A stretch of 64,000 nucleotides of DNA, taken from positions 1 to 64,000 of the forward strand of contig NZ_JAKSYI010000025.1 of assembly GCF_022829285.1 (NCBI RefSeq), written 5' to 3'. The notes under the pieces were generated by a model. The model saw nothing but the letters and a program-made list of their open reading frames with translations. It made no database searches and was not told the DNA's origin. A program made the position numbers and the translations under genes. Shown here piece by piece: positions 46,221 to 55,566 of the stretch (its first letter is position 1; every line of letters begins with the position of its first letter). Source of the DNA: Methylobacterium sp. J-078. Its GTDB lineage: Bacteria > Pseudomonadota > Alphaproteobacteria > Rhizobiales > Beijerinckiaceae.

Positions 46221-46386
46221 GGACGGCAGGTCTCCTGGCTCGCGGGTCGCTGGTCCTGCCGCCTTCCCGGATCGCTCCAGTGGCCGATGGCAGTCCCGTC
46301 TCCGCTCACAGTTGCGGGGGCAGCCGCGGTTTCAGGGTCGCCCCCTCACCGCATTCCCTTTTCACCCCGTCGCCGGGGCACCGTCC
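46221..46386 (-). promoter_or_regulatory. Cobalamin (B12) riboswitch
   Basis: Read on the minus strand, the core elements occur in order: GGACGGTGCC (P1/5' strand, up to 46386), GGTGAAAAGGGAATGC, GCTGCCCCCGCAACTG, GGGAAGGCGGCAGG, and the B12 box GAGCCAGGAGACCTGCC, closing with CCGTCC (from 46221), which pairs with the 5' GGACGG. A short hairpin (46202-46216) follows and may form the expression platform, about 45 nt before the cbtB start. High B12 should reduce expression of cbtBA and the co-directional cob genes. Confidence 0.95.
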
Positions 46387-46485
46387 GATCCATGCTTCTA
46401 CGCGGTTGCCCCCGCGCTGACAACGCGGCCCGCAGGGCTTTCCCGCCTTTGACCGGAGACCCCGAATTCGGGCACAGCGTTCCGC

Positions 46486-47034
46486 ATGCCGCACCCGACT
46501 CCCCGAATGACCCTCGTGCTCGGCGGCGCGCGCTCGGGCAAGAGCGCCCATGCCGAGGCGCTGATCGAAGCCTGCCCCGCCCCGTGGCTCTACCTCGCCA
46601 CCGCGGAGATCTGGGACGACGAGATGCGGGAGCGCATCGCGCTCCACCGCGCCCGCCGCCCTGCGGGCTGGATCACGCAGGACGTGCCCCTCGCCTTGGC
46701 CGAGGCGGTCGCCGCCGCGCCGGGGCCGGTGCTGGTCGATTGCCTGACCCTGTGGCTCACCAACCTCATCCTGTCGGAGGCCGACGTGGAGGCCGCCACC
46801 GCCGCGCTGCTCGCGGCCTGCGCGGCGGCACCTGGCCCGGTGGTCCTGGTCGGCAACGAAGTCGGGCTCGGCATCGTACCCGAGAATGCGCTGGCCCGAC
46901 GCTTCCGCGATGCCGCCGGCCGGCTGCACCAGCGCCTCGCGAGCCAAGCCGACCACGTGGTGTTCCTGGTGGCGGGTCTGCCGATGATCGTGAAACCCCA
47001 ACCCCAGACCTCTTTGCCGGGAGCCACCCCATGA
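46486..47034 (+). CDS. cobU: Adenosylcobinamide kinase / adenosylcobinamide-phosphate guanylyltransferase
   Basis: 182 residues (called cobP in Pseudomonas nomenclature). P-loop GGARSGKS (13-20), then LYLATAEIWDDEMRERIALH, VLVDCLTLWLTNL and VGNEVGLGIVPENALARRF define the family. It phosphorylates adenosylcobinamide and attaches GMP. ATG 46507 is an alternative start. First gene of the plus-strand cob operon; its promoter shares the gap with the riboswitch leader. Confidence 0.93.
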   Translation: MPHPTPRMTLVLGGARSGKSAHAEALIEACPAPWLYLATAEIWDDEMRERIALHRARRPAGWITQDVPLALAEAVAAAPGPVLVDCLTLWLTNLILSEADVEAATAALLAACAAAPGPVVLVGNEVGLGIVPENALARRFRDAAGRLHQRLASQADHVVFLVAGLPMIVKPQPQTSLPGATP

Positions 47035-47642
47035 CGGATGCCGAGACCGAGGCCGCGCGCCACCGCGAAAAGATGGAGAAGCGCAAGGCCGTCCAGGACG
47101 CCGAGGTCGCGGAGAAGACGATCGAGAAGGGGCTCCTCATCGTCAATACCGGCCCGGGCAAGGGCAAGACCACGGCGGCCCTCGGGCTGATGCTGCGGGC
47201 GCTCGGCCACGGCTGGCGCGTCGGCGTGGTGCAGTTCATCAAGGGCGCCTGGGACACGGGCGAGAAGCACGCCCTCCAGGCCTTCGGCGACCGGATCGAC
47301 TGGCACACGCTCGGCGAGGGCTTCACCTGGGAGACCCAGGACAAGGCCCGCGACATCGCGGCGGCCGAGCACGCCTGGGCCAAGGCCCTCGACCTCATGG
47401 CCGACCCGACGATCCGCCTCGTCGTGCTGGACGAACTCAACATCGCGCTGCGCTACGCGTATCTGGACCTCGACACCGTCGTGGCGGCCTTCCGGGCGCG
47501 CCGACCGGACCTGCACGTCGTCGTCACCGGCCGCAACGCCAAGCCGGCCCTGATCGAGGCCGCCGACCTCGTCACCGAGATGGCATCCGTGAAGCACCAC
47601 TTCGCCGCCGGGGTGAAGGCGCAGGTGGGGATCGAGTTCTGA
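47031..47642 (+). CDS. cobO: Cob(I)yrinic acid a,c-diamide adenosyltransferase
   Basis: 203 residues, ATG 47031 overlapping the cobU stop (ATGA). Transfers adenosyl from ATP to Co(I). The P-loop is GPGKGKTT (41-48), with QFIKGAWDTGEKHAL, LDELNIALRYAYLD and TGRNAKPALIEAADLVTEM typical of CobA/CobO. Confidence 0.95.
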   Translation: MTDAETEAARHREKMEKRKAVQDAEVAEKTIEKGLLIVNTGPGKGKTTAALGLMLRALGHGWRVGVVQFIKGAWDTGEKHALQAFGDRIDWHTLGEGFTWETQDKARDIAAAEHAWAKALDLMADPTIRLVVLDELNIALRYAYLDLDTVVAAFRARRPDLHVVVTGRNAKPALIEAADLVTEMASVKHHFAAGVKAQVGIEF

Positions 47643-48358
47643 TGCGGGCGGCCCTCGTCGCGCTCGCCCTGTCCACCGCGATGGGAACGCACGGCGTCCG
47701 AGCCGATCCAGCCCCCGCCTGGCCCGCCACCTATCTCGGCCGCGTCGAGGCCCTGGCGTTGGTGGAGGGCCTGAACGCCCGGCTGCTCGCCAGCCGCTCC
47801 GCCACCGCGACCCTCGAAGGCTGGTGCGCCGAGCACGGCATGGCCGCCTCGCCCCGGCTCGCGGCGAACCTGCAGCGCGGCGCGGACAAGCCGGCCTCGG
47901 AGGAGACCCGCCGGCGCCTGAATGCCGGCCCCGACACGGTCCTCCGTTACCGACAGGTCCGGCTCGCCTGCGGCGACCACCTCCTGTCGGAGGCGGACAA
48001 CTGGTACGTGCCCGAACGCCTGACCCCGGAGATGAACCGTCTGCTCGAGACCACCGACACGCCGTTCGGCCGGGCGGTCCAGGCCCTCGGCACGACGCGG
48101 CAGACCCTCGGTGCGGAACGCCTGTGGCAGCCGCTGCCACAAGGCTGGGAGCAGGCGCCACCCCCGCAGGAGGCTTGCGGCGCCCTCGCGATCCCCGACC
48201 ATCTGTTCCGGCACCGGGCCGTGCTGTTCACGGCCGAGCGGGTGCCGTTCTCGGAGGTGGTCGAGACCTATGGCAGCGCCATCCTGGCCTTTCATCGCGC
48301 CGCGCGGCCCGTCGATCCGGCCTGCGGCGCGGCTCCGTCTAGGCAACCGCAGCCATGA
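47642..48358 (+). CDS. Secreted chorismate-lyase-fold-like protein in the cob operon
   Basis: 238 residues. N-terminal signal peptide (about 1-22, ending HGVRADPAP). The central part ([40 protein letters not shown]) and the later [20 protein letters not shown] resemble the strands of UbiC/chorismate lyase-like folds. Several cysteines are present. It shares one nucleotide with the cobO stop (TGATG) and overlaps cobQ by 4 nt, so it is translated within the cobalamin operon. Function unknown; periplasmic location is inferred from the signal. Confidence 0.7.
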   Translation: MRAALVALALSTAMGTHGVRADPAPAWPATYLGRVEALALVEGLNARLLASRSATATLEGWCAEHGMAASPRLAANLQRGADKPASEETRRRLNAGPDTVLRYRQVRLACGDHLLSEADNWYVPERLTPEMNRLLETTDTPFGRAVQALGTTRQTLGAERLWQPLPQGWEQAPPPQEACGALAIPDHLFRHRAVLFTAERVPFSEVVETYGSAILAFHRAARPVDPACGAAPSRQPQP

Positions 48359-49809
48359 CCCGCGCCATCATGATCCAGGGCACCGGCTCGGATGTCGGCA
48401 AGTCGCTGATCGTCGCCGGCCTGTGCCGGGTCTTCGCGCGGCGGGGGCTCGCCGTGCGGCCGTTCAAGCCGCAGAACATGTCGAACAACGCCGCCGTCAC
48501 CGCCGATGGCGGCGAGATTGGGCGGGCGCAGGCCCTCCAGGCGCGGGCGGCCGGGGTGGCGCCCTCCGTGCACATGAACCCGGTGCTGCTGAAGCCCCAG
48601 AGCGAGACCGGGAGCCAGGTCGTGGTCCAGGGCCGCATGGTCGGCACCGCGAAGGCGCGGGACTACCAGGCCTGGAAGCCGCGCCTCCTCGCCTCCGTGC
48701 TGGAGAGCTTTTCGTACCTGAAGGATCAGGCCGACCTCGTGGTGGTGGAAGGCGCCGGCTCGGCCTCCGAGGTCAACCTGCGGGCCGGCGACATCGCCAA
48801 TATGGGGTTCGCCCGCGCGACCGGCACGCCGGTGATCCTGCTCGGTGACATCGACCGGGGCGGCGTCATCGCCAGCCTCGTCGGCACGAAGGCGGTGATC
48901 GATCCGGCCGATGCGGCGATGATCCGGGGCTTCCTCGTCAACCGCTTCCGCGGCGACCCGAGCCTGTTCGCCGACGGCATGGCGACGATCGCGCGGGCGA
49001 CCGGCTGGCCGAGCTTCGGCCTGATCCCGCACTTTCCCGACGCGGCGCGCCTGCCGGCGGAGGACGCCCTCGGGCTCGCCGGCTCGGGCGCCGGCGCGAC
49101 CCGGCGCAAGGTCGTGGCCGTGCCGGTGCTGCCGCGCATCGCCAATTTCGACGACCTCGACCCGCTGCGCGCCGAGCCCGACGTGGCGGTGGTACTGGTG
49201 CGCCCGGGTGAGCCGATCCCGGTGGCCGACCTCGTGCTGCTGCCGGGCTCGAAGACCACCATCGACGATCTCGAAGCCTTCCGCGCCGAGGGCTGGGACA
49301 TCGACCTGCGCGCCCATGTCCGGCGCGGCGGACGGGTGCTCGGCCTGTGCGGCGGCTACCAGATGCTCGGCCGGCGCATCGACGACCCGCACGGCATCGA
49401 GGGCGCGCGACGCTCCGTGCCGGGCCTCGGGCTCCTCGACATCGAGACCGTGATGACGCCGCTCAAGCACCTGGCCGCCGTCACCGGCACCAGCTTGGCC
49501 GACGGCGTGCCGTTCTCGGGCTACGAGATGCATGTGGGCGACACCACCGGGCCGGATACGGCGCGCCCGGCGATCCGGCTCGCGGACGGGCGCTTCGACG
49601 GCGCGGTCTCGGCCGACGGGCTGGTCACCGGCACCTACGTGCACGGCCTGTTCGCCGACGACCGGCAGCGCGGGGCATGGCTCGCCCGCCTCGGGGCGGC
49701 GCCGAGCGGGCTGGCCTACGAGGCCGGCATCGAGGCGGTGCTGGACCGGCTGGCCGATCATCTCGAAGCGCATGTCGCCTGCGACGCGCTGCTCGCCCTG
49801 GCGTTGTAG
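48355..49809 (+). CDS. cobQ: Cobyric acid synthase
   Basis: 484 residues. Amidates the b, d, e and g carboxylates of adenosylcobyrinic a,c-diamide. N-terminal P-loop GTGSDVGKS (9-17), then KPQNMSNNA and [15 protein letters not shown]. The glutaminase part has [10 protein letters not shown] with the nucleophile Cys, GYEMHVGDT and a final GTYVHGLF with the catalytic His. Overlaps the preceding gene by 4 nt. Confidence 0.96.
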   Translation: MTRAIMIQGTGSDVGKSLIVAGLCRVFARRGLAVRPFKPQNMSNNAAVTADGGEIGRAQALQARAAGVAPSVHMNPVLLKPQSETGSQVVVQGRMVGTAKARDYQAWKPRLLASVLESFSYLKDQADLVVVEGAGSASEVNLRAGDIANMGFARATGTPVILLGDIDRGGVIASLVGTKAVIDPADAAMIRGFLVNRFRGDPSLFADGMATIARATGWPSFGLIPHFPDAARLPAEDALGLAGSGAGATRRKVVAVPVLPRIANFDDLDPLRAEPDVAVVLVRPGEPIPVADLVLLPGSKTTIDDLEAFRAEGWDIDLRAHVRRGGRVLGLCGGYQMLGRRIDDPHGIEGARRSVPGLGLLDIETVMTPLKHLAAVTGTSLADGVPFSGYEMHVGDTTGPDTARPAIRLADGRFDGAVSADGLVTGTYVHGLFADDRQRGAWLARLGAAPSGLAYEAGIEAVLDRLADHLEAHVACDALLALAL

Positions 49810-49875
49810 CGGGCGAACGGATTAGGCTCGCCTCCGGAACGCCCGCACCGAACGGGCGCCATGAGGAAGCACCCG

Positions 49876-51219
49876 ATGAGCCCAGCCCCTCCCCAGGTGG
49901 ATGCGCGCGTCGCCGAGGCGACGATCCGTACCGTGACGCTGCGGCTGATGCCGCTCCTCGGTCTGATGTACCTGATCGCCTATATCGACCGGCAGAACAT
50001 CTCCTACGCCAAGCTGCAGATGGTGGGCGATCTCGGGCTCAGCGAGAGCGTCTACGGGCTCGGCGCCTCGCTGTTCTTCCTCGGCTACTTCCTGTTCGAG
50101 GTGCCGAGCAACGTGATCCTGGAGCGCGTCGGGGCGCGGCGCTGGTTCGCCCGGATCATGCTCACCTGGGGCATCATCACGATTCTCCTCGGCTTCACGC
50201 AGAACACCACGATGTTCTACGCCTTGCGCTTCCTCCTCGGGGTGGCGGAGGCGGGGTTCTTCCCCGGTGTCCTGTTCGCCCTGACCCTGTGGTTCCCGCA
50301 ATCGCACCGGGCGCGGATGATCGGCTGGTTCATGATCGCGAGCGCGCTCGCCAACGCGGTCGGCGCGGCCATCGGCGGCGCGCTCCTCGACCTCGACGGC
50401 ACCCTCGGCCTCAAGGGCTGGCAATGGGTGTTCGTGGCCACCGGCCTGCCCGCCCTGGCGCTGGCCGTCATCGTCCTGCGCATTCTGCCGGATGGCCCCG
50501 AACAGGCGCCCTGGCTCAAGCCGGAGGGGCGGGACTGGCTGAGCCGCACGCTGGCCGCCGAGCGCGAATCGGGGGGCAAGGTCGAGCACGGCAACCCCTT
50601 CGCGGCCCTCCTCGACCGGCGGGTCTGGATGCTCGCCTCCGTCTACATCGCCTTCCCGCTGGCGGCCTACGGCCTGAGTTACTGGCTGCCCACGGTGGTG
50701 CGCAGCTTCGAGGTCTCGAACACCGTCAACGGCTTCATCAACATCATCCCGTGGCTGATCACGGCGCTGGCCCTGTGGTGGGTGCCTCGCCGCGCCGCGC
50801 GGACGGGCGATCAGGTCTGGCACGTGGTGGTGCCGGGCCTCGTGGCGGCGCTGGCGCTGGTGCTCAGCGTCCTGCTGCCGGGCTCGGTGCTGAAGTTCGC
50901 CTGCCTCTGCGTGGCCGCCGCCGGCGTGTTCTCCGCTCAGCCGGTGTTCTGGTCCCTGCCGGCGACCTTCCTCAAGGGCGCGAGTGCCGCCGCCGGCATC
51001 GCGGCGATCAACTCCGTTGGCAATCTCGGCGGCTTCATCGCGCAGAATGCCGTGCCGTTCATCCGCGACCAGACCGGCAGCAATCTCGCGCCGATGTACT
51101 TCCTGGCGGCCTGCCTCGGCCTCGGCGCGAGCCTGATGTTCTGGGTGCTCTCGGCCCTGCGCCGCGACGCCGCGCGCCGAATCGCGGCGGATGCGGGCGC
51201 CGGCCTCCGGGTGGCGTGA
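49876..51219 (+). CDS. MFS transporter, anion:cation symporter (ACS) family
   Basis: 447 residues with 12 predicted helices. LMYLIAYIDRQNISYAKLQM, FFLGYFLFEVPSNVILERVG and RFLLGVAEAGFFPGVLFALT are typical of ACS-type carboxylate/tartrate/phthalate transporters. ATG 49876 has AGGAAG 7 nt upstream; ATG 49861 is an alternative with no ribosome binding site. A small GCCCG/CGGGC hairpin (49841-49857) lies just ahead. Substrate unknown. Its position between cobQ and cobD does not prove a link to B12. Confidence 0.88.
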   Translation: MSPAPPQVDARVAEATIRTVTLRLMPLLGLMYLIAYIDRQNISYAKLQMVGDLGLSESVYGLGASLFFLGYFLFEVPSNVILERVGARRWFARIMLTWGIITILLGFTQNTTMFYALRFLLGVAEAGFFPGVLFALTLWFPQSHRARMIGWFMIASALANAVGAAIGGALLDLDGTLGLKGWQWVFVATGLPALALAVIVLRILPDGPEQAPWLKPEGRDWLSRTLAAERESGGKVEHGNPFAALLDRRVWMLASVYIAFPLAAYGLSYWLPTVVRSFEVSNTVNGFINIIPWLITALALWWVPRRAARTGDQVWHVVVPGLVAALALVLSVLLPGSVLKFACLCVAAAGVFSAQPVFWSLPATFLKGASAAAGIAAINSVGNLGGFIAQNAVPFIRDQTGSNLAPMYFLAACLGLGASLMFWVLSALRRDAARRIAADAGAGLRVA

Positions 51220-51229
51220 GCAGGGGAGG

Positions 51230-52348
51230 CTACGGGAGCGGCACCGCGTAGGCGTGCGGCGCCCCGTTCAGCAGGCTGTCGAACAGGACGAGGACGGGGC
51301 CCGGCCCGAGGGGAACCACGGCCTCGGCCTTGCCGTCGATGCGCTTGCCCGCCTCGTTCTCGCCCCGCACGGGGGCGATGGTCGCGACCGAGGTCAGGGT
51401 TCCGGTGGGCAGTTCGGCGAGGAACAGCCGGTAGGGCACGGGCAGGCCGTTGCGGGACGCGCCCGTGAGCACCAGCATCCGTCCGTCGGGCAGGATCGTC
51501 AGGTCGCGGATGCCCGCATCCGGTCCGGCCGCCAGGGGAATCGTGGTGACGTCGGCCGTCAGGGTGGCGTTCCCCTGCGCGAACAGCGCCTCGACGGGCA
51601 CGGAGACCAGGAAGGCCCTGCCGTCGCGACTCGGTGCCCGCAGGCCCGCGTAGAGCCGGCCGCCCACCACGGCGAGGCCCTCGACGTTCAGCCCGTTCGG
51701 CTGCGGCGTGCCCTCCGGCGGCGGCGCGTTCCAGTCGAATTCCAGGTCGCGCAGCACGAAGTCGCGCACGGGCTCGGCGGCCATCAGGGCGTCGAACAGG
51801 CGGTAGGTGCTCACCGTTTCCGCGGCGGCGGTGCCGTCGGCGTTCGGGCGCAGCCGCGTGAGGATCATCGACGACAGCTTGTACTTGCGCTTGCCCCGGG
51901 TGCAGCCGTGCGACCCGGTGACGTAAAAGAAGGGCTCGGCATAGGCGACGGCCTCGCCGTCGAGCTGGTTGAACTTGCCCGGGCCGCCGCTGCAATGGGA
52001 CTGCGCTGGCGGCGTGCCGCGAATGTCGGGCGCCGGCGCCGTGCCGAGGTCGTAGGCGGTGGCGCCCGGCGTCAGCGTGGTCGCGCCGAGGCGGGCGAAC
52101 TGCGCGCCCCGGTTCTCGTCGTTGACCACGACGCAGAGGCGGGTGCCGTCCGCCTCGGCCGGCCGGCAGGCCATGCCGCTGAGGTCGTAGGCCCTGTCGC
52201 CCGTCGTCTGACCGTCGAAGTCGCGGATCACCGTGTAGGGAATCGGCGGGGCCTCCGCAGCCCGGCCGGGCGCCGAGAGCGCGAGGCCGAGGGCGGCCAT
52301 TGCCAGCACGGTGCATCGTCCCGAGCGCGTCGGCATCGACCGGATCAT
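51230..52348 (-). CDS. DUF3616-like secreted protein, coupled to cobD
   Basis: 372 residues from ATG 52348, which overlaps the cobD stop (ATGA). A signal peptide is likely (about 1-30, ending ALSAPGRAAEA). The body looks like a beta-propeller of the DUF3616/esterase-like type: NQLDGEAVAYAEPFFYVTGS, NVEGLAVVGGRLYAGLRAP and IRDLTILPDGRMLVLTG. Function unknown. Translational coupling to cobD is notable. The in-frame extension to 52408 is unlikely. Confidence 0.75.
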   Translation of the reverse strand: MIRSMPTRSGRCTVLAMAALGLALSAPGRAAEAPPIPYTVIRDFDGQTTGDRAYDLSGMACRPAEADGTRLCVVVNDENRGAQFARLGATTLTPGATAYDLGTAPAPDIRGTPPAQSHCSGGPGKFNQLDGEAVAYAEPFFYVTGSHGCTRGKRKYKLSSMILTRLRPNADGTAAAETVSTYRLFDALMAAEPVRDFVLRDLEFDWNAPPPEGTPQPNGLNVEGLAVVGGRLYAGLRAPSRDGRAFLVSVPVEALFAQGNATLTADVTTIPLAAGPDAGIRDLTILPDGRMLVLTGASRNGLPVPYRLFLAELPTGTLTSVATIAPVRGENEAGKRIDGKAEAVVPLGPGPVLVLFDSLLNGAPHAYAVPLP

Positions 52349-53346
52349 GGGAGTGCAACCTTGAGGAGAACGAGGATCAGGAGGGCGAGACCGAACAGGA
52401 ATCCGCACGCCGTGCGGTAGAGCGCAAGTGCCCGCTCCACGTCGGCCGGCGTCGCCTCGGCGCGCCCGTCGCCCATCCAGCCGTCCTCCACCTGGGTAGC
52501 GCCGTAGGTGCGCGGGCCGGCGAGGCGCAGCCCCAGCGCGCCGGCCATGGCGGCCTCCGGCCAGCCGGCATTGGGCGAGCGGTGGCGGCCCGCGTCCCGC
52601 CGCACCGCGCGCCAGGCGTCGCCGGGGGAGGCGCCGGGATGGATGGCGGCCGCCGCGACGAGGAGCAGGGCGGTCAGCCGTGAGGCCGGAAGGTTGACGA
52701 GGTCGTCGAGGCGGGCGGCGGCCCAGCCATAGGCCTCGTGGCGCGGGGTGCGGTGGCCGATCATGCTGTCGGCGGTGTTGATCGCCTTGTAGAGTGCGCC
52801 GCCGGGCAGGCCGCCGACACCGATCCAGAAGGCCGGCGCCACGATGCCGTCGGAGAAGTTCTCGGCGAGGCTCTCGATGGCGGCCCGGCAGATGCCGGCC
52901 TCGTCGAGGCTCTCGGGATCGCGCCCGACGATCATCGACACCGCGAGGCGCCCGCCCGCGAGCCCGTCGCGCCGGAGATCGGCCGCCACCCTGGCGACGT
53001 GGGTGTGGAGGCTGCGCTGCGCCGGCAGGCTCGCCGCCAGCAGGGCAAGGACGATGAGCGCGGGCAGGAAGCCGGCGGCCCCGGCGAGCGCGGTCAGGGC
53101 GAGGGCGAGGCCGCCGACGAGGCCGAGGAGCACGAGGAGACCGGCCACGCCCGCGAGCCGGCGGCGGGCCCGCCCGCCCCGGTTCCAGTGCCGGTCGAGG
53201 GCTCCGATCAAGGCGCCGATCCAGGTGACAGGATGCCCGAGCGCCCTGTAGAGCCGGTCCGGATAGCCGGCCGCCGCCTCGATGGCGAGGGCGAGCACCA
53301 GGACGATGAGCGTATCGGGCGGATGGGTGAGGGCGGTCCAGGACAT
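52345..53346 (-). CDS. cobD: Adenosylcobinamide-phosphate synthase (CbiB/CobD)
   Basis: 333 residues from ATG 53346; multi-pass membrane protein that attaches the aminopropanol (phosphate) arm to cobyric acid. Hallmarks: GYPDRLYRALGHPVTWIGAL, SMIVGRDPESLDEAGICRAA, ESLAENFSDGIVAPAFWIGV, ADSMIGHRTPRHEAYGWAAA and AGRHRSPNAGWPEAAMAGAL. Divergent from cobC with a 9-nt gap between starts. Confidence 0.95.
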   Translation of the reverse strand: MSWTALTHPPDTLIVLVLALAIEAAAGYPDRLYRALGHPVTWIGALIGALDRHWNRGGRARRRLAGVAGLLVLLGLVGGLALALTALAGAAGFLPALIVLALLAASLPAQRSLHTHVARVAADLRRDGLAGGRLAVSMIVGRDPESLDEAGICRAAIESLAENFSDGIVAPAFWIGVGGLPGGALYKAINTADSMIGHRTPRHEAYGWAAARLDDLVNLPASRLTALLLVAAAAIHPGASPGDAWRAVRRDAGRHRSPNAGWPEAAMAGALGLRLAGPRTYGATQVEDGWMGDGRAEATPADVERALALYRTACGFLFGLALLILVLLKVALP

Positions 53347-53355
53347 GCGATCTCG

Positions 53356-54369
53356 GTGAGGGCGCGCGGCCCGGGGGCGGGAGCAGGGGACAGGATCGCC
53401 CATGGCGGCGACCTCGATGCCGCCCGGCGCCTCTTCCCGCAAGCGCCCGATCCCTGGATCGATCTCTCCACGGGGATCAATCCGGTGCCCTATCCGTGTC
53501 CGGCCCTGGAGGCCAGCGCCTTCCACCGCCTGCCCTCGGCCGCCGACCTCGGCGCCCTGCGGGCGGTGGCCGCGCGCGCCTATGGCGTGGCCGATCCGGA
53601 GCGGATCGTCGCCGCGCCCGGTACCCAGATCCTGATCGAGACCCTGCCGCGCCTGGTGGCGCGCGCCCGCGTCGCCGTGGTGGGGCCGACCTATGCAGAG
53701 CACGCCGCAGCCTGGGCCCGGGCCAGTCACGCCGTCGCGACCGTGCCGGGGCTTGAGGCCGCGCGCGCCGCCGACGTGGTCGTCGTCGTCAACCCCAACA
53801 ATCCGGACGGACGGACCTGGGAGGCGGGAACGCTGCGGGCGCTCGCCGGCGACCTCGCGGACCGCGGCGGTCTCCTCGTCGTCGACGAGGCCTTCGCCGA
53901 CCTGGAGCCGGTCGAGACCCTGGGGCCCTCCCTCGGCCCGGGCCTCCTGGTCCTGCGCTCCTTCGGCAAGACCTACGGGCTCGCCGGCATCCGGCTCGGC
54001 TTCGCCCTCTGCGAGCCGGCCCTCGCCGTCGCCCTCGCCGAGGCGCTCGGGCCCTGGGCGGTGTCGGGCCCGGCGCTGGCCATCGGGCGCGCCGCCCTGT
54101 CCGACGCGGCCTGGCGCCGGGAGGCCGCCGTCGCCCGGGCGGCGGATGCCGCGCGCCTCGACCGCATGATCCTGCGGGCCGGCGGCACGCCGATCGGCGG
54201 GACCTGCCTGTTCCGCACCGCCGACTTCCCCGACGCGGCCGGCCTCTTCGACCGCCTCGGCGCGGCCGGAATCTATGTCCGCCGCTTTTCCGAGGCGCCC
54301 GCACGCCTGCGCTTCGGCCTGCCGCCGGACAAGGCGGCCTGGTGCCGGCTTTCGCGCATCCTGCGGTGA
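53356..54369 (+). CDS. cobC: Threonine-phosphate decarboxylase
   Basis: 337 residues from GTG 53356. PLP-dependent fold-type-I enzyme making (R)-1-amino-2-propanol phosphate for the nucleotide loop. Segments HGGDLDAARRLF, WIDLSTGINPVPYP, NPNNPDGRTW and LRSFGKTYGLAG, with Lys205 as the PLP lysine, are characteristic of CobC/CobD-type decarboxylases. No ATG lies near the domain start and the ribosome binding site is weak. Only 9 nt separate it from the divergent cobD start. Confidence 0.92.
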   Translation: MRARGPGAGAGDRIAHGGDLDAARRLFPQAPDPWIDLSTGINPVPYPCPALEASAFHRLPSAADLGALRAVAARAYGVADPERIVAAPGTQILIETLPRLVARARVAVVGPTYAEHAAAWARASHAVATVPGLEAARAADVVVVVNPNNPDGRTWEAGTLRALAGDLADRGGLLVVDEAFADLEPVETLGPSLGPGLLVLRSFGKTYGLAGIRLGFALCEPALAVALAEALGPWAVSGPALAIGRAALSDAAWRREAAVARAADAARLDRMILRAGGTPIGGTCLFRTADFPDAAGLFDRLGAAGIYVRRFSEAPARLRFGLPPDKAAWCRLSRILR

Positions 54370-54375
54370 GGGGCG

Positions 54376-55566
54376 TCAGCCGCCCTTCGGCTCCAGTACG
54401 TTCACGAGGAAGCCCGCGCTGGCCAGCAGGATGCCGACTGCGCACACGCCGGACCAGCCGGCTAGGAGGAAGGCCTGCGAGCCCGCGAAGGCCCCGAGCG
54501 CCCCGAACACGAACATCACCGTGAACAGCACGGTGTTGATCCGCCCGCGCGCGCTCGGCACCAGGGCGTAGACCCGGGTCTGGTTGGCGATCAGCGCGGC
54601 GTTGAGGCCGATGTCGATCAGGAGGACACCGAGGCCCACCGCGACCAGGGACCACGTGCCGCCCGCCCACAGCACCGCGAAGGCCGCCACCACGAACAGC
54701 GCGCCGATCACCACCATCGGGCGGGCGCCGTGCCGGTCGGTGAAGCGCCCCGAGAGGGGCGCCACCAGGGCGCCCGCGACGCCGATCACGCCGAACAGGC
54801 CGGCGCCGGCGGCGCTGAGGTCGAAGGGGGGCGCTTCCACCAGGAGGGCGAGGGTGGTCCAGAAAGCGTTGAAGCTGGCGAACAGCAGGCCCTGCGACAG
54901 GCTGGAGCGGCGCAAGACGGGTTGCGAGCGCACGAGGTGAAGAATCGACACCATCAGGGCGCGGTAGCGCAAGGGTCGAGTCTGGACCGGGCGGGGGAGG
55001 GTGGCTGCGGCGATGCCCGCCATCAGCACCGCCACGCCGGCGGCGGCGAAGAAGACCGCGCGCCAGCCGAAATGCGCGCCCACGAGACCGCTGGCCGTGC
55101 GCGCCAGCAGGATGCCGGTGAGGAGCCCGGTCATGACCTGGCCCACCACCCGGCCGCGGCTCGCATCCGGTGCGAGCTCGGCCGCGAAGGGCACCGCCTG
55201 TTGCGCCGCCGAGGCCAGGAACCCAATGACGAGGCTCGCCAGCGCGAGGGCCGCGAGGTTCGGGCTGAGGGCGGCCGCGAGGAGCGTCACAGCGAGGCCC
55301 AGGGTCTGCCCCATGATCAGCGTGCGCCGCGAGAGACTGTCGCCGAGGGGCACGAGGCCGAGGATGCCGAGGCCGTAGCCGACCAGGGACGCGGTGGGCA
55401 CCCAGAGCGCCGCGCGCTGGCCGAACTCCGCCACCAAGAGCGCGAGCAGGGGCTGGTTGTAGTAGATGTTGGCGACCGCGCCGCCCGCGATCAGGGTCAG
55501 CCCGAATCGCGCCCGGGTGGTGAAGCCGTGCGCACCGGCTTCGGTGCCGTTTCCGGTCCCACTCAT
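54376..55566 (-). CDS. MFS transporter, drug:H+ antiporter-like (YgaY type)
   Basis: 396 residues with 12 helices. FGLTLIAGGAVANIYYNQPL near the start, GYGLGILGLVPLGDSLSRRT (motif A) and RGRVVGQVMTGLLTGILLAR are typical of DHA1-like sugar or drug efflux proteins. It ends 6 nt from the convergent cobC stop. Substrate unknown. Confidence 0.87.
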   Translation of the reverse strand: MSGTGNGTEAGAHGFTTRARFGLTLIAGGAVANIYYNQPLLALLVAEFGQRAALWVPTASLVGYGLGILGLVPLGDSLSRRTLIMGQTLGLAVTLLAAALSPNLAALALASLVIGFLASAAQQAVPFAAELAPDASRGRVVGQVMTGLLTGILLARTASGLVGAHFGWRAVFFAAAGVAVLMAGIAAATLPRPVQTRPLRYRALMVSILHLVRSQPVLRRSSLSQGLLFASFNAFWTTLALLVEAPPFDLSAAGAGLFGVIGVAGALVAPLSGRFTDRHGARPMVVIGALFVVAAFAVLWAGGTWSLVAVGLGVLLIDIGLNAALIANQTRVYALVPSARGRINTVLFTVMFVFGALGAFAGSQAFLLAGWSGVCAVGILLASAGFLVNVLEPKGG

